Positions 50,996-60,220 of a stretch of 64,000 bases of DNA are shown piece after piece (the first letter of the stretch is position 1; each line of letters starts with the position of its first letter). Under the pieces are notes generated by a model, which did not search any database, was not told the origin of the DNA, and saw nothing but the letters and a program-made list of their open reading frames with translations. A program made the position numbers and the translations under genes. Origin of the DNA: Bacillus pumilus (GTDB lineage Bacteria > Bacillota > Bacilli > Bacillales > Bacillaceae); NCBI GenBank assembly GCA_001938995.1, contig MKZN01000007.1:124001-188000 (forward strand), in the 5' to 3' direction.

Positions 50996-51039
50996 CATAA
51001 AGGAATTCAGGAATTTCGATACAGGAAGAGGGGGTTTAC

Positions 51040-51381
51040 GTGGGTATTTTTTCTATCAGTAAACAAAATGATCATAAAAAATTCGAATCCTTACTGATTG
51101 AAGGAGAGAGAATTGAGGCTGTTTACAGACTGCGTCACGACCAAATTTGTTTCACTAATAAACGACTGATCTTTGGCGATAACCGCGTATTTTCTAAGAA
51201 GAAAGTCAGGGTCTCCTTGCCGTATCGTTCTATTGAAAGTTTTGCCATTCAAGAAGCTGGCGTGTTTGATCAGGACACAGGAATGCTTCTTGTGACTAGC
51301 TCAAAAATATTTGAACTCGACTTTTCTAAGGATACAGATTTAAGTGATGTGCAAGCCATTTTATCAAAACATCTTTGCTGA
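51040..51381 (+). CDS. yozO: YozO, bacterial PH-domain protein
   Basis: A 113-residue protein with the bacterial pleckstrin-homology fold signature (DQICFTNKRLIFGDNR, then VSLPYRSIESFAIQEAG). GTG start with GGAAGAGGGGG upstream. Matches B. subtilis YozO in length and location. PH-like proteins of this type are often in envelope-stress regulons; that would agree with the ECF-type promoter upstream. Function unknown. Confidence 0.82.
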   Translation: MGIFSISKQNDHKKFESLLIEGERIEAVYRLRHDQICFTNKRLIFGDNRVFSKKKVRVSLPYRSIESFAIQEAGVFDQDTGMLLVTSSKIFELDFSKDTDLSDVQAILSKHLC

Positions 51382-51456
51382 TCGACCCTGCGATTACATA
51401 GATCACATGCACTTTTCTCATTTTTCGTTTTTATACTCAATGAACGCACATTCTTG

Positions 51457-51490
51457 AGCCTTTTCCAAAACAGTTGGTGAAGGCTTTTTT
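51457..51490 (+). terminator. Terminator of yozO
   Basis: AGCCTT/AAGGCT with an inner CCA/TGG pair and six T. Confidence 0.75.
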
Positions 51491-51558
51491 GTACTCATGG
51501 GTTTGAAAGGTAGCAAAAAAGGATAAAGAAGAAACAGATACAGAAAGGAGAATGAACA

Positions 51559-52206
51559 ATGAAAGTATTAGTCGCTGGGGCAAATGGACATACAGGGAGA
51601 TTTGTCATTCGTTATTTAAAAGAAAAAGGACATGAGCCACTTGCTCTGATTCGAGATGAAAAACAAGCTGAGGCACTAAAGGAACTTGGTGCAACGCCTG
51701 TCATTGGTGATCTTGAGAAAGATGTCACATCTGCTGTGAAACAAGCAGAAGCTGTCATCTTTGCAGCTGGTTCAGGCTCAAAAACAGGTGCAGATAAAAC
51801 CATTGCGGTGGACCAAGAAGGTGCGAAACGCCTCATTGATGTAGCCAAAAAAGAAAACATTCAGCATTTTGTTATGCTTAGCTCCTATAATGCTGACGAT
51901 CCGAACCAAGCAAAAGGCGAGGGGAGTATGGAAATTTATTATGAAGCGAAAAGAAAAGCAGATGAGCATTTAAAACAATCTGGTTTGTCCTATACAATTG
52001 TTCGTCCGGGTGCATTGTTACATGAAGGCAAGACGGGGAAAATAGAAGCTGCTGCACATATCCCGGCTGATCGAAACATTGAAATATCACGAGAAGATGT
52101 AGCAATTGTTCTTGTAGAAAGTTTAACTGAACCTCATGTGAGAAATACATATTTTGATTTAATTAAAGGGGACAAACCTGTAGAAGTAATGCTGCGTACA
52201 CTGTAA
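51559..52206 (+). CDS. NAD(P)-binding SDR-like protein (YhfK-like)
   Basis: A 215-residue atypical short-chain dehydrogenase (NmrA/SDR_a5 type). The nucleotide loop is VAGANGHTGRFVIRYL, followed by VIGDLEKDV, VIFAAGSG and the YYEAKRKADEHLK active-site-like segment. Similar to B. subtilis YhfK. AAAGGAG precedes ATG 51559. Substrate unknown. I do not recall it at this place in B. subtilis, so it may be clade-specific here. Confidence 0.82.
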   Translation: MKVLVAGANGHTGRFVIRYLKEKGHEPLALIRDEKQAEALKELGATPVIGDLEKDVTSAVKQAEAVIFAAGSGSKTGADKTIAVDQEGAKRLIDVAKKENIQHFVMLSSYNADDPNQAKGEGSMEIYYEAKRKADEHLKQSGLSYTIVRPGALLHEGKTGKIEAAAHIPADRNIEISREDVAIVLVESLTEPHVRNTYFDLIKGDKPVEVMLRTL

Positions 52207-52242
52207 AAAGGAGCTACTGCCAATGAGGCGGTAGCTTTTTTT
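52206..52242 (+). terminator. Terminator of the SDR gene
   Basis: AGCTACTGCC, loop, GGCGGTAGCT, then TTTTTT. Confidence 0.9.
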
Positions 52243-52295
52243 ACATGTTTTCATTTTCATTTTAGGGGAAGAAAATGAGAAAGGAGTGATTGATC

Positions 52296-52796
52296 GTGAG
52301 TTTAACAAAAGCGCAACAAGCAGGCTTATATAAAAGACTGATTCAACTAAAAGAAGAAGTCAAAGGCTCAAAAATGAAAGAAGAATCTATGGTGATGGAA
52401 TCAAATGAGATTTCAAATGGAATTGGAAATCATATCGCGGATCATGGAAGCGTGTATTTAGACCGCATGACAGAACAAACATTAGATCAAGTTGATGACC
52501 AGCTAGAAGATGAAATTGATGCAGCTCTACAACGAATGGAAGATGGCACATATGGAATTTGTGAAAAAACTGGAATAGAAATACCGTATGAACGTTTAAA
52601 AGCAGTACCATATACGCGTTATTCAATCGCTTCCAAGAAGAATGAAGAAACAGATCAAGATCCGCATGAATTTGACCGTTCGTTCTCGGATCAAATGCGT
52701 GATCTAACAAACAGAGAAACAATGGATCAGAAGCATTCAGACACGTATGAAAGGTTAGAGGAAGAACAAGGTATTGAATGGGATGACGATAAGTAG
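52296..52796 (+). CDS. yocK: YocK, DksA/TraR-like general stress protein
   Basis: A 166-residue protein of the YteA/YocK group. An N-terminal coiled coil (about 1-70) is followed by the DksA-like zinc-finger region GTYGICEKTGIEIPYERLKA. Only one of the four zinc cysteines remains, as in other Bacillus YocK/YteA proteins, so zinc binding is unlikely. GTG 52296 has AAAGGAG nine bases upstream; a TTG at 52290 is too close. In B. subtilis it is sigma-B controlled. Confidence 0.85.
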   Translation: MSLTKAQQAGLYKRLIQLKEEVKGSKMKEESMVMESNEISNGIGNHIADHGSVYLDRMTEQTLDQVDDQLEDEIDAALQRMEDGTYGICEKTGIEIPYERLKAVPYTRYSIASKKNEETDQDPHEFDRSFSDQMRDLTNRETMDQKHSDTYERLEEEQGIEWDDDK

Positions 52797-52877
52797 TATT
52801 TTTTTAGAATAATTTTTTACTCTTCCTGAATGATCGTGCCTTAAGTAGACGTGAGTATTTTATAGGAAAAACTTATC

Positions 52878-52906
52878 TTGAATTTTGATAAACTTTCGTG
52901 TAGTAT
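52878..52906 (+). promoter_or_regulatory. Promoter of 6S-2 RNA
   Basis: TTGAAT (52878-52883), 17 bases, TAGTAT (52901-52906); start near 52913. Confidence 0.65.
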
Positions 52907-52912
52907 AGTTTA

Positions 52913-53138
52913 AAGGCTGCGATGTGCGTAATGTTAATTAAGTTTTAACCTTTAAGCTGTAATAGGGAGTTTTATATTGAAACCGGAATGTCACGCCTCC
53001 TTCGAGAGGAAGATAGGAACGTTTCTGCAAACACCCACTTTGAGGAGTGGTGGTTTAAAACTTTCTTACTTAGATTACGGCATCTGCAGCTTTTCCTTAG
53101 ATGAATCAAGCCATTTTCCATTTTGGAAAATGGCTTTT
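52913..53138 (+). ncRNA. bsrB: 6S-2 RNA (BsrB)
   Basis: No credible gene occupies 52,797-53,230; it holds a structured RNA directly before recQ, the place of bsrB in B. subtilis. The ends pair: AAAGGCTGC (52912-52920) with GCAGCTTTT (53086-53094), then GATG with CATC and TGCGTAAT with ATTACGGCA. Further in, AAGTTTTAACC pairs with GGTTTAAAACTT (from about 53052), enclosing a large central bulge, the fold that mimics an open promoter and traps sigma-A RNA polymerase. A terminator hairpin (53108-53139) ends the primary transcript; the mature RNA of about 200 nt would end near 53115. Confidence 0.8.
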
Positions 53139-53139
53139 T
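53108..53139 (+). terminator. Terminator of bsrB
   Basis: AAGCCATTTTCC, loop ATTTT, GGAAAATGGCTTTTT. Confidence 0.92.
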
Positions 53140-53167
53140 ATGTTGTTAAAAATACGAAATTGCCTGG

Positions 53168-53200
53168 TTCACATGTGAATGCACGAATGTATGTTAAAAT
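53168..53200 (+). promoter_or_regulatory. recQ control region
   Basis: Perfect palindrome TTCACATGTGAA (53168-53179), a LexA-box-like CGAATGTATGTTAA (53184-53197; 11 of 14 to CGAACRNRYGTTYC) and an extended -10 TGT-TAAAAT (53192-53200) overlap each other, 30 bases before recQ. Confidence 0.4.
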
Positions 53201-53230
53201 ATACAAAACAAATGACAGAGAGGGAATTGA

Positions 53231-55021
53231 ATGTTAGAACAAGCAGAAACACTCCTTAAACAATACTATGGCTTTGATCATTTTAGGCATGGCCAGAAAC
53301 AAGCCATTGAATCGATTGTGAACAAGCGAAAGGACACCGTCTGCATTATGCCTACTGGCGGCGGGAAGTCTGTTTGCTATCAGATCCCTGCTCTTATGAT
53401 GGAAGGAACAACGATCGTAGTTTCTCCGCTGATTTCTTTAATGAAAGATCAAGTAGATGCATTACACGACATGGGGATACGAGCGTCCTTTTTAAACAGT
53501 ACACTGTCAGCCGGTGAAATGAATGCTCGTTTGAAACAATGCGAAAACGGTGAATATCAGTTGCTTTATATTACCCCTGAACGTTTACAAAACGAACGGT
53601 TCTTTCAGATGCTAGATCAAATGACGATTCCTTTGATCGCTATTGATGAAGCGCACTGTATATCTGAGTGGGGTCATGACTTTAGGCCAAGCTATCGTTA
53701 TATTCAAGAATGTTTAAACAAGCTGTCAAAAAGACCAGTCATAGTTGCATTAACGGCAACTGCAACGAAAAAAGTTCATCAAGATATATGTGAGCAGCTT
53801 GGTATGAAAGAAGAAGAAACGATATTTACAGGATTTGCAAGAGAGAATCTGTCGTTTCAAGTGGTCAAAGGAGAAAATAGTGACCGTTTTATCACACAAT
53901 ATATGAAAAAGAATCATCTCGAGTCAGGCATTATTTATACGACCACTAGAAAAGAAGCAGATCACATATACAATCGGCTTAAAAAGCAAAAGATCAAAGC
54001 GGGTATTTACCATGGCGGTTTAGACGATGCTATGAGGGAAGAGCAGCAAAATCTTTTTTTAAATGATCAGATTCAGGTGATGGTGGCCACCTCTGCATTT
54101 GGAATGGGGATCAATAAGTCGAATGTACGTTTTGTCATTCATCATCAAATACCAAGAGATATTGAAAGCTACTATCAAGAAGCGGGTCGTGCTGGCAGAG
54201 ATGGGCTTGAAAGTGAATGTATTTTACTCTTTTCACCACAAGGCGTGAGAATGCAGCGCTTTCTCATCGAACAGTCTACCGAAGATGAAGGGCGTTATCA
54301 GCATGAGCTGTTGAAGCTGAGACAAATGGTCGATTACTGTCATACAGAGAAATGCTTGCAGCAATTTGTCATGGAATACTTTGATCAAACGACGAACGAC
54401 ACATGTCAAAAGTGTAGTAATTGTCTGGACAACAGAGAGCGGGAAGAGGTATCAAGAGAAGCACAAATGGTTCTATCGTGTACGGTTAGAATGAATGAAC
54501 GATTTGGCAAAATGATGATTGCCCAAGTTTTAGCTGGCTCTAAAAACAAAAAAGTACTTGAGCTTGGATTCGATCGCCTTCCTACTTATGCTTTAATGAA
54601 ACAACATTCCGTCCAGCAAATCAGTGACTTCATCGAATTTTTAATTACAGAAGAGTATTTACACATGTCTGAAGGGGCTTATCCAACACTAAAGGTCACA
54701 CATAAAGGAAAGAATGTGTTAATTGGACAAGAGGCCGTTTTTAAAAAGAGTGCGATGAAAGCAGAAGCCATTCAAGAAAACGATGCACTATTTGAACACT
54801 TAAGAGCGGTCAGAATGAAGTTAGCGAGAGAGCAAGGTGTTCCGCCATTTGTTGTCTTTTCTGATAAAACATTGAAAGACATGTCCGCATTAGAACCGAA
54901 AACAGAAGAAGAACTACTCAATATTAAAGGAGTCGGAGAACAAAAAAGACAGAAATACGGAGATGTTTTTTTAGAAGAAATTCGTTTTTTTATAGAAAAA
55001 GAGAAATCATCAAGAGTTTAA
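53231..55021 (+). CDS. recQ: ATP-dependent DNA helicase RecQ (YocI)
   Basis: A 596-residue RecQ helicase. Motif I is PTGGGKS, motif II IDEAHCISEWGHDFRP, and motif VI GRAGRDG. The RQC zinc region has cysteines in YCHTEKC and TCQKCSNC. A C-terminal HRDC domain (about 515-590, LRAVRMKLAREQGVPPFVVF) is complete. GAGAGGGA precedes the ATG. Works in replication-fork repair and recombination. B. subtilis YocI is slightly shorter (about 590). Confidence 0.95.
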   Translation: MLEQAETLLKQYYGFDHFRHGQKQAIESIVNKRKDTVCIMPTGGGKSVCYQIPALMMEGTTIVVSPLISLMKDQVDALHDMGIRASFLNSTLSAGEMNARLKQCENGEYQLLYITPERLQNERFFQMLDQMTIPLIAIDEAHCISEWGHDFRPSYRYIQECLNKLSKRPVIVALTATATKKVHQDICEQLGMKEEETIFTGFARENLSFQVVKGENSDRFITQYMKKNHLESGIIYTTTRKEADHIYNRLKKQKIKAGIYHGGLDDAMREEQQNLFLNDQIQVMVATSAFGMGINKSNVRFVIHHQIPRDIESYYQEAGRAGRDGLESECILLFSPQGVRMQRFLIEQSTEDEGRYQHELLKLRQMVDYCHTEKCLQQFVMEYFDQTTNDTCQKCSNCLDNREREEVSREAQMVLSCTVRMNERFGKMMIAQVLAGSKNKKVLELGFDRLPTYALMKQHSVQQISDFIEFLITEEYLHMSEGAYPTLKVTHKGKNVLIGQEAVFKKSAMKAEAIQENDALFEHLRAVRMKLAREQGVPPFVVFSDKTLKDMSALEPKTEEELLNIKGVGEQKRQKYGDVFLEEIRFFIEKEKSSRV

Positions 55022-55153
55022 GAAAAAAATAAATGTTTTTTTTGCTGTGCTTGGACATGTTGGAATCGTCTTTTTTCTACCTAGTAAAAGCTTGATGTGG
55101 TGCGGAATATAGCAGTTTTGTGGGCTGATTTACCAATGGAGAGAAATGTTTCA

Positions 55154-55170
55154 TGTAAAGGAACTGTAAT
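55154..55170 (+). promoter_or_regulatory. WalR binding site of yocH
   Basis: TGTAAA-GGAAC-TGTAAT is an exact match to TGTWAH-N5-TGTWAH, about 22 bases upstream of a candidate -35 (TTGAAA). yocH is a known WalRK target. The rest of 55,022-55,266 shows no gene. Confidence 0.8.
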
Positions 55171-55266
55171 CTAAAACATATCGTTTTGTTATTGAAATGA
55201 CATTTACATATGTTACGATAGCACTCGTTAGCCGCCATAAAAAGCTAACAAGGGAGGATTTACTTT

Positions 55267-56058
55267 ATGAAGAAGACTATTATGTCCTTGGTTGCTGTAG
55301 CAGCAATCTCGTCAACAGCAATCGGAGCGCAGCAAGCTTCTGCAAAGGAAATCACGGTGCAGAAAGGTGATACGCTTTGGGGAATTTCACAAAAAAATGA
55401 AGTGTCTCTAAAGGACCTAAAGGGTTGGAACAATTTATCCACAGATATGATCTATGTAGGAGATAAATTGACAATCTCTTCAAAAAAGAAAACTCAGGAG
55501 CAGTACAAAGTCCAGAAGGGGGACAGCCTCTGGAAAATCGCTCAAAAATTCAATGTGTCTATTAGCGATATTAAGTCTTGGAATAACTTAAACTCAGATA
55601 TAATTATGATTGGTTCAACATTAAGTGTTGCTGGTCAAAGCTCAGCTCCGGTAAGCTCAGAGCCTGTTCAAAAACAGGTACCTGTCCAAAAAGAGCAAAC
55701 AACGAAAAAAGCTGCTCCTAAACAGGAAACAGCTAAAGCAGAATCATCATCTGCTAGTCGAAGTGTACAAAAAGAAATGACTGTAACGGCTACGGCTTAT
55801 ACAGCAAACGATGGTGGAATCTCGGGTATTACTGCAACTGGGGTCAACCTAAACAAAAACCCTCATGCAAAAGTCATTGCAGTAGATCCTAATGTTATTC
55901 CACTAGGAACGAAGGTTTATGTTGAAGGCTACGGTGAAGCCATCGCAGCAGATACTGGCGGCGCAATTAAAGGTAATAAAATAGATGTTCACGTACCAAG
56001 CAAATCCCAAGCAAAAAATTGGGGCGTTAAATCAGTCAAAATCAAAGTACTTAACTAG
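55267..56058 (+). CDS. yocH: Cell wall-binding protein YocH (LysM, 3D domain)
   Basis: A 263-residue secreted protein. Signal peptide to about residue 26 (ASAKE), two LysM repeats (EITVQKGDTLWGISQKN at 28, [16 protein letters not shown] at 80), a Gln/Lys/Ala-rich linker and a C-terminal 3D domain with the three conserved aspartates (VIAVDPNVIPLG, AIAADTGG, KIDVHV). The 3D domain resembles lytic transglycosylase MltA. AAGGGAGGAT precedes the ATG. Likely a wall hydrolase in growth, under WalR. Confidence 0.94.
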   Translation: MKKTIMSLVAVAAISSTAIGAQQASAKEITVQKGDTLWGISQKNEVSLKDLKGWNNLSTDMIYVGDKLTISSKKKTQEQYKVQKGDSLWKIAQKFNVSISDIKSWNNLNSDIIMIGSTLSVAGQSSAPVSSEPVQKQVPVQKEQTTKKAAPKQETAKAESSSASRSVQKEMTVTATAYTANDGGISGITATGVNLNKNPHAKVIAVDPNVIPLGTKVYVEGYGEAIAADTGGAIKGNKIDVHVPSKSQAKNWGVKSVKIKVLN

Positions 56059-56079
56059 TAGTCTATCGTTTTTGGAAAG

Positions 56080-56112
56080 AAAGCATCAGGTGGCGGCCTG
56101 ATGCTTTTATTG
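56080..56112 (+). terminator. Terminator of yocH
   Basis: AGCATCAGG, 6-base loop, CCTGATGCTTTTATT. Confidence 0.88.
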
Positions 56113-56167
56113 TACCCTTTTTTTGAGCAAAAGACACACATTTTTCTGAAAAATTCGCATTTTCGAC

Positions 56168-56206
56168 AAAAATCAGCGTATAGCTTATGGCTCACGCTGA
56201 TTTTTT
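56168..56206. terminator. Bidirectional terminator
   Basis: AAAAATCAGCGT and ACGCTGATTTTTT arms; serves mainly the minus-strand GNAT gene. Confidence 0.85.
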
Positions 56207-56208
56207 CA

Positions 56209-56715
56209 TTAGCTATCTACCCAATAAATTTCTCCGCTCTGTTCTTTCCAATTGATTTGCACGTCAAAATGGTGTTTTTCATAAAAATGAATCAATCGAT
56301 CCACATGATTCCAATCTCTTTTAACGAGATCACCCGTGATGACAGGAATGTTTTGTTCTCTTGCCAATTCTTTTAAATACTTCATACAAATTGACCCATA
56401 TCCTTGATCTGGAGGACCTTTGATATCGGCAATATGAATTTTCCCTTCTTCAGGATATTCTGCTATTAAAGAAAAATCAGATTGTCCACGAAAAGCTTTT
56501 TCGCAATCACTCAACATGATTTTGCACATATCACGACTTTCTATAGAAGAAACGATCATCCACTCATCTTCCTTGGCTTGATCAATTCCGATGATCTTCG
56601 CTTTTTTTGAAATGTCTTTTATATTTTCTTGCATTCGATACATTTGAAATTGCAATTGATGTAATTCTTGTTCTATCGTACTCACATCTTTTGGTGCTTG
56701 CTGTAAGATGGACAA
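56209..56715 (-). CDS. GNAT-like acetyltransferase with N-terminal coiled coil
   Basis: About 168 residues. A helical N-terminal stretch (TIEQELHQLQFQMYRMQENI) precedes a GNAT-type domain with the acetyl-CoA loop PPDQGYGSICMKYL and the C-terminal LIHFYEKHHFDV. I prefer TTG 56715 (GGAG eight bases upstream) over ATG 56721, which abuts the ribosome site; the frame runs further. Substrate unknown and no B. subtilis counterpart recalled. Confidence 0.68.
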   Translation of the reverse strand: MSILQQAPKDVSTIEQELHQLQFQMYRMQENIKDISKKAKIIGIDQAKEDEWMIVSSIESRDMCKIMLSDCEKAFRGQSDFSLIAEYPEEGKIHIADIKGPPDQGYGSICMKYLKELAREQNIPVITGDLVKRDWNHVDRLIHFYEKHHFDVQINWKEQSGEIYWVDS

Positions 56716-56918
56716 GTCCATTGCTCCTTTCGTAAGAGAGTTCAAAAAACCACACAAATTCCAATTTTAAAGCAAGTGGATGGATCTTTCAACCCGCTAG
56801 AATGCCGCCAATCGGCAAGTTTGTCTAAAATTCGACGAAGATAGCAGATTCATTGACTTTATAGCGAAAGTTAAATAACATACTCTTAGTCGGAACTTAT
56901 AAAGTGAGGTTTTCAAAC

Positions 56919-57458
56919 ATGAACGAACAGAATCAAAAACCGAAAAATTACACAGGCATTGTTGTCTTCTTAACCATTGCCATTAATGGAGTCATCGCGT
57001 TATTATTTTTCATGCCAAAAACAGATAAATTTAGTCATCTGGATATTACATTTTTGCCGTTACTGAATGCCGTGATGAATAGCTTCACGTTTATCTTTTT
57101 ACTGTCAGCGCTCATCATGATTAAACAAAAGAACATTAAAGCCCATAGACGATTCATCTTTGCTGCATTTTCTACAACGCTTGTCTTCTTAATTTCTTAT
57201 TTGACGTATCATTCAATGGCATCCGATACAACCTTTGGGGGAGAAGGAATCATTCGCCCAATCTACTACTTTATTTTAATTACACATATCGTGTTATCTG
57301 CTATCATTGTCCCGCTAGCGCTCATTACACTGTTTAGAGGCGCACAGATGCAAGTTGAGCGTCACCGTAAAATTGCACGCTGGACCATGCCACTTTGGCT
57401 TTATGTCAGTTTAACTGGTGTGATTGTATATATCATGATTTCTCCATACTACAGCTAA
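56919..57458 (+). CDS. yozB: YozB, DUF420 membrane protein
   Basis: A 179-residue membrane protein with five helices and the DUF420 motif KAHRRFIFAAFSTTLVFLIS plus HIVLSAIIVPLALITL. DUF420 proteins resemble cytochrome oxidase assembly factor CtaM. ATG 56919 follows GTGAGG. Same length as B. subtilis YozB. Confidence 0.88.
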   Translation: MNEQNQKPKNYTGIVVFLTIAINGVIALLFFMPKTDKFSHLDITFLPLLNAVMNSFTFIFLLSALIMIKQKNIKAHRRFIFAAFSTTLVFLISYLTYHSMASDTTFGGEGIIRPIYYFILITHIVLSAIIVPLALITLFRGAQMQVERHRKIARWTMPLWLYVSLTGVIVYIMISPYYS

Positions 57459-57491
57459 CGTATGTCCAACTGGACATACGTTCTTTTATTT
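57457..57491 (+). terminator. Terminator of yozB
   Basis: AACGTATGTCC, 4-base loop, GGACATACGTT, then CTTTTATTT. Confidence 0.88.
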
Positions 57492-57524
57492 ACAAGATGA
57501 AGCGCTTTGGATAAAATGGAAATT

Positions 57525-57540
57525 GGGTATCCGACTTGCA
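57525..57540 (+). promoter_or_regulatory. Possible sigma-54-type promoter before mmgD
   Basis: GGGTAT-CCGAC-TTGCA keeps the invariant GG and GC at 12-base spacing and a perfect -12 (TTGCA), but the -24 differs from TGGCAC at three positions. No clear sigma-A or sigma-E promoter was found in 57,459-57,622. Confidence 0.3.
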
Positions 57541-57625
57541 CGGTATCTTCCCACCTATAGAAACACATCATTTCTGGCCGTTTGCTCGTTTGGAGAACAC
57601 AATTGAACGAAACGGGGGTTATATG

Positions 57626-58768
57626 ATGACTGAACAATTGCAGTATAAACCGGGGCTTGAAGACATTGTGGCAAGCGAAACATCGATTTCATACCTAGAT
57701 GTGGAGCAAGAAGAAATTGTGATTCGCGGGTATGATCTCATTGAATTGGCTCAAAACAAGACATTTCTAGAAACAGCCTATCTGCTCATTTATGGAACAT
57801 TCCCAGATGCAATGGAATACCATCAATTTCAGCAAGATATATCCTCTCAAACCAACTTACATCCAACCATTCAACGTATTTTGACGCAACTACCAAAAAC
57901 CACTCACCCAATGGACGCCATGAGAACATGCTTATCTGCTCTTGCAGGGTACGATGACGCCTTACATGATCGATCAGCAGCCTGCCAAGAGGCACGTGCG
58001 GTTCGATTGTTAGGTCAGCTACCGGCCATTGTTGCTGGGAGCTATCATATTCTCACAAATGATACCACTATTTCTCCAGACCAAAACAAATCCTACACTG
58101 AAAACTTTTTAGCCATGTTAACTGGCCGTACCCCGGCTCAAGACGAAATCATTGCTTTTGATCAAACATTAACGTTATATAGTGAACACGAATTGCCTAA
58201 TTCTACATTCGCTGCTAGAGTCATTGCCTCCACTCATTCAGATATGTATGGTGCTTTTACCGGTGCGATTTCATCATTAAAGGGTGATTTACACGGAGGG
58301 GCAAATGAAGCCGTTATGCATATGCTTCTCGAAGGAAAGACGACGGAAGGATTTCTTGCCCTCATTGAGCGAAAATTAGCAGCAAAAGAAAAAATGATGG
58401 GCTTTGGACACAGGGTGTATATGAGAAAGATGGACCCGAGAGCAGCTCTATTAAAAACATCCTTGAAAACGCTTACTGAATCTAAGGGAGATACCACATT
58501 GTATGACATGTGTGTGGCAGGGGAGGCATACATGAAAGAGAAGAAAAACCTTTATCCAAACCTTGATTATTATGCAGCACCTATTTATTATGTGCTGGGC
58601 ATTCCAATTTCTCTGTACACGCCCATTTTTTTCGCTGCAAGAGCAAGCGGACTTGCTGCTCATGTGATTGAACAGCATTTGCACAATCGCATATTCAGAC
58701 CAAGGGTCCGGTATTTAGGACCAAGAGGATTAAAAGTCTCAAATGATGATGGAAAAACGGGGGAATGA
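57626..58768 (+). CDS. mmgD: 2-Methylcitrate/citrate synthase
   Basis: A 380-residue citrate synthase-fold enzyme. Conserved: [14 protein letters not shown] (His), [16 protein letters not shown] (His) and a C-terminal [11 protein letters not shown] arginine region. Followed by mmgE and prpB, so it is the methylcitrate synthase that condenses propionyl-CoA with oxaloacetate. ATG 57626 has GGGGG seven bases upstream. In B. subtilis mmgD lies in the mother-cell mmgABCDE operon; here mmgABC are not adjacent. Confidence 0.9.
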   Translation: MTEQLQYKPGLEDIVASETSISYLDVEQEEIVIRGYDLIELAQNKTFLETAYLLIYGTFPDAMEYHQFQQDISSQTNLHPTIQRILTQLPKTTHPMDAMRTCLSALAGYDDALHDRSAACQEARAVRLLGQLPAIVAGSYHILTNDTTISPDQNKSYTENFLAMLTGRTPAQDEIIAFDQTLTLYSEHELPNSTFAARVIASTHSDMYGAFTGAISSLKGDLHGGANEAVMHMLLEGKTTEGFLALIERKLAAKEKMMGFGHRVYMRKMDPRAALLKTSLKTLTESKGDTTLYDMCVAGEAYMKEKKNLYPNLDYYAAPIYYVLGIPISLYTPIFFAARASGLAAHVIEQHLHNRIFRPRVRYLGPRGLKVSNDDGKTGE

Positions 58769-58770
58769 AC

Positions 58771-60207
58771 ATGAATAAAACAGCAGTAGCCAATCAAACG
58801 GACCAACTCTTAGAGGAAATCGCAGTTTATGCTGTAGAGGGGGAAATCACGAGCAAAGAAGCCATCGAAACAGCTCGGTATGTGTTAATGGATACGATCG
58901 GCTGCGGGATGCTGGCATTGAGTTATCCAGAATGTTCGAAGCATCTTGGTCCTATTGTTCCTGGAACTGTTGTGCCAAACGGTGCAAGGGTGCCTGGCAC
59001 CTCATTTGTATTAGATCCTGTTCAAGCGGCTTTTAATATCGGATGTATGATCCGGTGGTTAGACTATAATGACACTTGGCTTGCACAGGAGTGGGGCCAT
59101 CCATCTGATAACATTGGCGGAATATTAGCTGTGAGTGATTATATCAGCAGAACACGCCTTTCAAATGGAGAAGAGCCGCTTACGATGAATGACGTACTGC
59201 ATGCGATTGTAAAAGCGCATGAAATACAAGGCGTACTTGCCTTAGAGAATAGTCTGAATAGAAATGGACTGGACCATGTTTTGTTTGTGAAAGTTGCTTC
59301 AAGTGCAGTCGTTTGTGCGATGCTTGGCGGTACGAAAGAAGATGTGCAGCATGTTCTGTCACAGGCTTTTATTGATAATTCGCCGCTTAGAACGTATCGT
59401 CATGCGCCAAACACAGGATCAAGGAAATCATGGGCAGCAGGAGATGCAACAAGTCGTGCGGTGAGACTGGCAATGATGACATTGAAGGGCGAAGCAGGTT
59501 ATCAATCGCCGCTCAGTGCAGAAAAATGGGGATTTGAAGATGTCTTGATGAACGGAAAGCCGCTCACTCTTGGACAGCCGCTCGGTTCCTATGTTATCGA
59601 AAATATACTGTTTAAAATTGCTTACCCTGCTGAATTTCATGCGCAAACTGCTGCAGAGGCTGCTGTGATACTGCATGACGCTGTAAGAGATCGGTTAGAT
59701 GAGATTGATCGTGTAGAAATTACTACACATGAATCGGCGATTCGCATCATTGATAAAAAAGGACCGCTTTATAACCCGGCAGACCGTGACCACTGTTTGC
59801 AATATATTACGGCCATTGGACTGATTTATGGTGAAGTCACAGCTGACCATTATGAAGAAGAGATTGCGCAAAACCCGCTCATAGATCGTTTGAGGGATCA
59901 AATGGTTGTGAAGGAAGATAAGCGCTATACGGAAGATTATTTAGATCCTAAAAAGAGATCGATTGCGAACTGTGTGCAAATCTATTTTAAAGACGGCACG
60001 ATGACAGACCGCATAGAAATTGAATATCCGCTTGGCCATCGCAGAAGAAGAAAAGAAGGCATCCCGCTTCTTGAAAAAAAATGGGCGTATCATTTGAAAA
60101 CGAGGTTTCCACAAAGACAAGTTAATCAAATCGTGACACTTTGCCAAAACCCAAATCAATTAAAAACAATGTCAGTACCAGCATTTATGGACTTATTCGT
60201 GATATAA
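58771..60207 (+). CDS. mmgE: 2-Methylcitrate dehydratase (MmgE/PrpD)
   Basis: A 478-residue MmgE/PrpD protein. Signature segments: [20 protein letters not shown] (active-site region), [20 protein letters not shown] and [14 protein letters not shown]. It removes water from 2-methylcitrate. An ATG at 58765 overlaps the mmgD stop, but ATG 58771 has the right distance to GGGGGA. Translation is coupled to mmgD. Confidence 0.93.
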   Translation: MNKTAVANQTDQLLEEIAVYAVEGEITSKEAIETARYVLMDTIGCGMLALSYPECSKHLGPIVPGTVVPNGARVPGTSFVLDPVQAAFNIGCMIRWLDYNDTWLAQEWGHPSDNIGGILAVSDYISRTRLSNGEEPLTMNDVLHAIVKAHEIQGVLALENSLNRNGLDHVLFVKVASSAVVCAMLGGTKEDVQHVLSQAFIDNSPLRTYRHAPNTGSRKSWAAGDATSRAVRLAMMTLKGEAGYQSPLSAEKWGFEDVLMNGKPLTLGQPLGSYVIENILFKIAYPAEFHAQTAAEAAVILHDAVRDRLDEIDRVEITTHESAIRIIDKKGPLYNPADRDHCLQYITAIGLIYGEVTADHYEEEIAQNPLIDRLRDQMVVKEDKRYTEDYLDPKKRSIANCVQIYFKDGTMTDRIEIEYPLGHRRRRKEGIPLLEKKWAYHLKTRFPQRQVNQIVTLCQNPNQLKTMSVPAFMDLFVI

Positions 60208-60220
60208 GGGGGAGCTTAGC

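Noticed and set aside
50922-51000. Short frame starting MESRPFIAYS before yozO
   Set aside because: No ribosome site, and it runs through the terminator-like hairpin.
52977-53237. 86-codon open frame before recQ
   Set aside because: It lies almost wholly inside the 6S-2 RNA and its terminator, and has no ribosome binding site.
57498-57511. cre site before mmgD (GATGAAGCGCTTTGG)
   Set aside because: The AAGCGCTT core looks promising but the flanking bases fail the consensus and spacing is one base short.
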